Assembly (NCBI GenBank): GCA_045588245.1
Contig: JAZNDW010000038.1
Coordinates: forward strand, 1-29,058
Reading direction: 5' to 3'
DNA: 29,058 bases
Source: DTU064 sp045588245
GTDB lineage: Bacteria > Bacillota > Clostridia > Oscillospirales > CAG-272
Positions 27,054 to 29,058 of the stretch are shown here, in pieces. A model generated the notes under the pieces. It searched no databases. It was not told where the DNA came from and saw only the letters and a list, made by a program, of their open reading frames with translations. A program made the position numbers and the translations under genes. Each line of letters begins with the position of its first letter. Position 1 is the first letter of the stretch.

Positions 27054-28421
27054 ATGATAACTTATCAGGACTTTCAAAAGCTGCGGCTTGCGGACGAAAA
27101 TAACGCCGTACTGCGAGCCATTAACGAATGGAAATGTGGAGAAATCTACAAGACCGCAATCGTAGCCGACACATACGATAGGCAGCGAAACGATACTATT
27201 ATGACTTACGTCAAAAAGATGTTTACGTTGTCGGGACTTGAGATCCAAGATTTTACCGCATCAAACAACAAGATCGCGAGCAATTTCTTCCGACGACTCA
27301 ACGTGCAACGCAACACGTATTCGCTCGGCAATGGAGTATCGTTTGCTAAATCCGGCGTAAAAGAACGATTTGGAGAAAAATTTGATACCGAGCTCATGCG
27401 CGCGGCGTACAACGCACTGATACACGGCGTGAGCTTTCCTTATTTGAACGGCAGACTATACACGTTCAAGGCGACGGAATTTGTGCCATTGTGGAATGAA
27501 GACACCGGAGTTCTGATGAGCGGCGTACGATTCTGGCAGATTGATAACGATAAGCCGATGTATGCCGTGCTTTACGAGAACGATGGGTATACCAAGTATA
27601 AACGCGAAAACGGTAAAGACTTCACTATGGTGGCGGAAAAACGGTCCTATGTTTTCACAGTGCAGCATACAGAGGCAGACGGGACCGAAATAGTTGACGC
27701 ACATGGCTATTCCGCGCTTCCGATTGCGCCGCTGTGGGGCTCAGCATTGAAGCAATCGACGCTTGTGGGAATGCGCTCACAAATTGACAGCTACGATCTT
27801 ATTCGCAGCGGATTTGCGAACGATCTGAGCGACGTATCGCAAATATACTGGATCGTTGAAAATTACGGCGGAATGAGCGACGCGGACCTTGCAAGATTTC
27901 GCGACAGAATGAAGCTTAATCATATTGTCGAGGCGGATACGTCGGAAGGTGGAAAGATTACACCGTACGCGCAGGATATTCCCTTCCAGGCGCGTCAGAC
28001 TTATCTTGATGGGATCCGGCAAAGCCTTTATGAAGACTTCGGAGCGTTCGACGTACGTGCTATGTCTGCGGCCGCAAAAACAGCGACGGAAATTGAGAGT
28101 GCATATCAGCCGCTTGACGAAAACGCGGACGATTATGAAGCGCAGATCATTGAGTGTGTGCAGACGCTCGGCGCTATCATCGGTATACCGGAAGAGGACG
28201 CTACGCCACTGTTCAAACGTAACCGCGTTAGTAATCAGATAGAGCAAGTCGAAATGCTTGCAATGGAAGCGGAATGGCTCGATGAAGAAACGATATTGAA
28301 AAAACTCCCGAACGTAACCGTAGATGAGGTCGCGGAGATCCTTGCCCGAAAGGACGCAGAGGACCTGGGCAGATTGACAGGCGGAACGCTTGATTCAAAC
28401 AATGGTAACAACGAAGAATAA
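27054..28421 (+). CDS. Portal protein (SPP1 gp6 type)
   Basis: The protein has 455 residues; the ATG follows AACGAGGGGAT. It shows the SPP1-type portal pattern: an N-terminal helical part with EWKCGEIYKTAIVADTYDRQ, then NDTIMTYVKKMF and FFRRLNVQRNTYSLGNGVSF. A beta-rich wing follows (FWQIDNDKPMYAVLYENDGY), then IVDAHGYSALPIAPLW. The stem and tunnel region is helical (VGMRSQIDSYDLIRSGFAND, then TATEIESAYQPLDENADDYE). It forms the dodecameric ring at one capsid vertex. Terminase lies upstream; the usual MuF partner is displaced by the holin and lysin genes. Confidence 0.92.
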   Translation: MITYQDFQKLRLADENNAVLRAINEWKCGEIYKTAIVADTYDRQRNDTIMTYVKKMFTLSGLEIQDFTASNNKIASNFFRRLNVQRNTYSLGNGVSFAKSGVKERFGEKFDTELMRAAYNALIHGVSFPYLNGRLYTFKATEFVPLWNEDTGVLMSGVRFWQIDNDKPMYAVLYENDGYTKYKRENGKDFTMVAEKRSYVFTVQHTEADGTEIVDAHGYSALPIAPLWGSALKQSTLVGMRSQIDSYDLIRSGFANDLSDVSQIYWIVENYGGMSDADLARFRDRMKLNHIVEADTSEGGKITPYAQDIPFQARQTYLDGIRQSLYEDFGAFDVRAMSAAAKTATEIESAYQPLDENADDYEAQIIECVQTLGAIIGIPEEDATPLFKRNRVSNQIEQVEMLAMEAEWLDEETILKKLPNVTVDEVAEILARKDAEDLGRLTGGTLDSNNGNNEE

Positions 28422-28449
28422 AAACAGAATAATATATTTGGAGGTATAT

Positions 28450-28665
28450 ATGGGAAAGAAAGCAAAGAAATGGATCGTAGCGGCAGGGGTTCGCTCGCTG
28501 AAGACTTTTGCACAGTCAATGGTGTCGGGAATCACAATCGGCGCGGCACTCAAAGAGATCGACTGGGGCTACATTGCCTCCGTTGCGGTGGTGGCGGCGA
28601 TATACTCGCTGGCAACGTCACTCGCCGGTCTTCCTGAGCTTAAGACGGAAAGCGAGGGGGAATGA
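28450..28665 (+). CDS. Holin (r1t-like)
   Basis: The protein has 71 residues from the ATG at 28450 with TTTGGAGGTATAT upstream; an earlier in-frame start inside the portal gene is rejected. A basic start (GKKAKKWIVAAGVRSLKTFA) leads into a first hydrophobic segment (about 20-35). A second follows (WGYIASVAVVAAIYSLATSL, about 39-58), with the conserved end SLAGLPE and an acidic tail. This is the r1t-type holin pattern of Gram-positive phages. It would form the membrane lesions that release the amidase. The lysin ATG overlaps its stop (ATGATG), so the pair is coupled. Confidence 0.88.
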   Translation: MGKKAKKWIVAAGVRSLKTFAQSMVSGITIGAALKEIDWGYIASVAVVAAIYSLATSLAGLPELKTESEGE

Positions 28666-29058
28666 TGCCGTTCAGAATCGCACTTAACGCGGGCCACGGA
28701 ATCAACACTGCGGGCAAACGCTGCACGAAAGCGCTTGATCCGAACGAGACACGCGAGTGGGAGCTCAATTCACGTATCGCGGACAAGGTTGAGCAGCGCT
28801 TATCCGCAGAATATGCGGGGTACGAACTGCTCCGCACGGACGATCGCACCGGCAAGACTGACATTTCATCGAATAAGCGCATAAACGCAGCCGCGGAATA
28901 CGGTGCAGATCTTTACTTATCGCTGCATCACAATGCAAGCATAGCGCCGATCATAAGCGGCGGAGGTATCGTCGCGTACGTGGTTGTGGATCCGACGGCA
29001 TCCTCGGTTGAGTGGCAGCGAGCGCTTTACGACGCGCTCATCGACAGCACCGGGCTGA
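28662..29058 (+). CDS. N-acetylmuramoyl-L-alanine amidase endolysin, N-terminal part (continues at window start)
   Basis: The ATG at 28662 (or the next codon, 28665) has GCGAGGGGGA upstream and overlaps the holin stop. The first 132 codons are here; the last 141 bases duplicate the window start, where the gene runs on to 590. Amidase_3 motifs are plain: FRIALNAGHGINTAGK (Zn ligand His 12), NETREWELNSRIADKV (Glu 32), then DLYLSLHHNAS (His 89). With the Glu in the other part, the metal site is complete. The domain is followed by a PG-binding repeat after the join. Only the contig ends break it. Confidence 0.94.
   Translation, partial: MMPFRIALNAGHGINTAGKRCTKALDPNETREWELNSRIADKVEQRLSAEYAGYELLRTDDRTGKTDISSNKRINAAAEYGADLYLSLHHNASIAPIISGGGIVAYVVVDPTASSVEWQRALYDALIDSTGL
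28918..29058. repeat. Terminal direct repeat, right copy
   Basis: This is an exact copy of bases 1-141. Removing one copy gives a 28,917-bp circle with an intact lysin reading frame. See the left copy for interpretation. Confidence 0.95.

Overview
The window is the complete genome of a small temperate siphophage, linearised inside its endolysin gene. The first 141 bases recur exactly as the last 141 (28918-29058), so the molecule closes into a circle of 28,917 bp and the amidase gene becomes whole across the join (281 codons). Base composition is close to balanced. Strong GGAGG-type ribosome sites, occasional GTG and TTG starts, SPP1/HK97-type morphogenesis proteins and the clostridial style of the accessory proteins point to a gut Bacillota (Clostridia) host. 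This host call rests on protein resemblance from memory, not on a search.

Layout, read around the circle. (1) Packaging and head: terS (TTG start), terL and an SPP1-type portal at 25422-28421. A holin and an amidase endolysin (28450 through the join to 590) sit inside this module. They are followed by a MuF-type minor head protein, an HK97 gp10-like protein, a small gene that seems to start at ACG, scaffold, major capsid and three connector/completion proteins (to 4967). (2) Tail: major tail protein, a frameshifted pair of tail assembly chaperones, tape measure, Dit, Tal, a BppU-type baseplate protein and a modular receptor-binding candidate (4982-14716). (3) Small membrane and coiled-coil genes plus a sigma-region-4-like protein (14785-15574). 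(4) A seven-gene cassette of proteins with unknown function (15681-19074): a C39-like protein, low-complexity Gly/Cys and Gly/Ser/Tyr proteins, and a likely jelly-roll. (5) Lysogeny: attP carrying the 3' end of a tRNA-Leu-like gene, tyrosine integrase, a membrane-anchored XRE protein, a two-TM Zn-binding-type protein and a CI-like repressor, all leftward except one small rightward gene. (6) Rightward early genes from a near-consensus promoter (22419-22447): two HTH proteins, a leucine-rich-repeat protein, two very short peptides, another HTH protein, a VRR-NUC nuclease, a coiled-coil/Cys protein and a likely late regulator just before terS.

How it works together: the repressor and its operators (22356-22534) set the lysis/lysogeny choice. 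The integrase recombines attP with a host tRNA gene. The early operon ends in the putative late regulator and a strong terminator 24 bases before terS. Late transcription then has to pass that terminator and two more (1871, 15582), which suggests antitermination or promoters I cannot recognise. No DNA polymerase, primase, helicase, SSB or recombinase is visible, so replication must lean on the host.

The most interesting signals are: two copies of a covarying structured leader RNA (2162-2261 and 16777-16882); an unusually clear -1 frameshift signal with a slippery heptamer and a two-tier stem (5932-6000); the lysis cassette inside the head genes; an ACG start; the uncharacterised seven-gene cassette; and the membrane-tethered HTH protein in the integrase operon.
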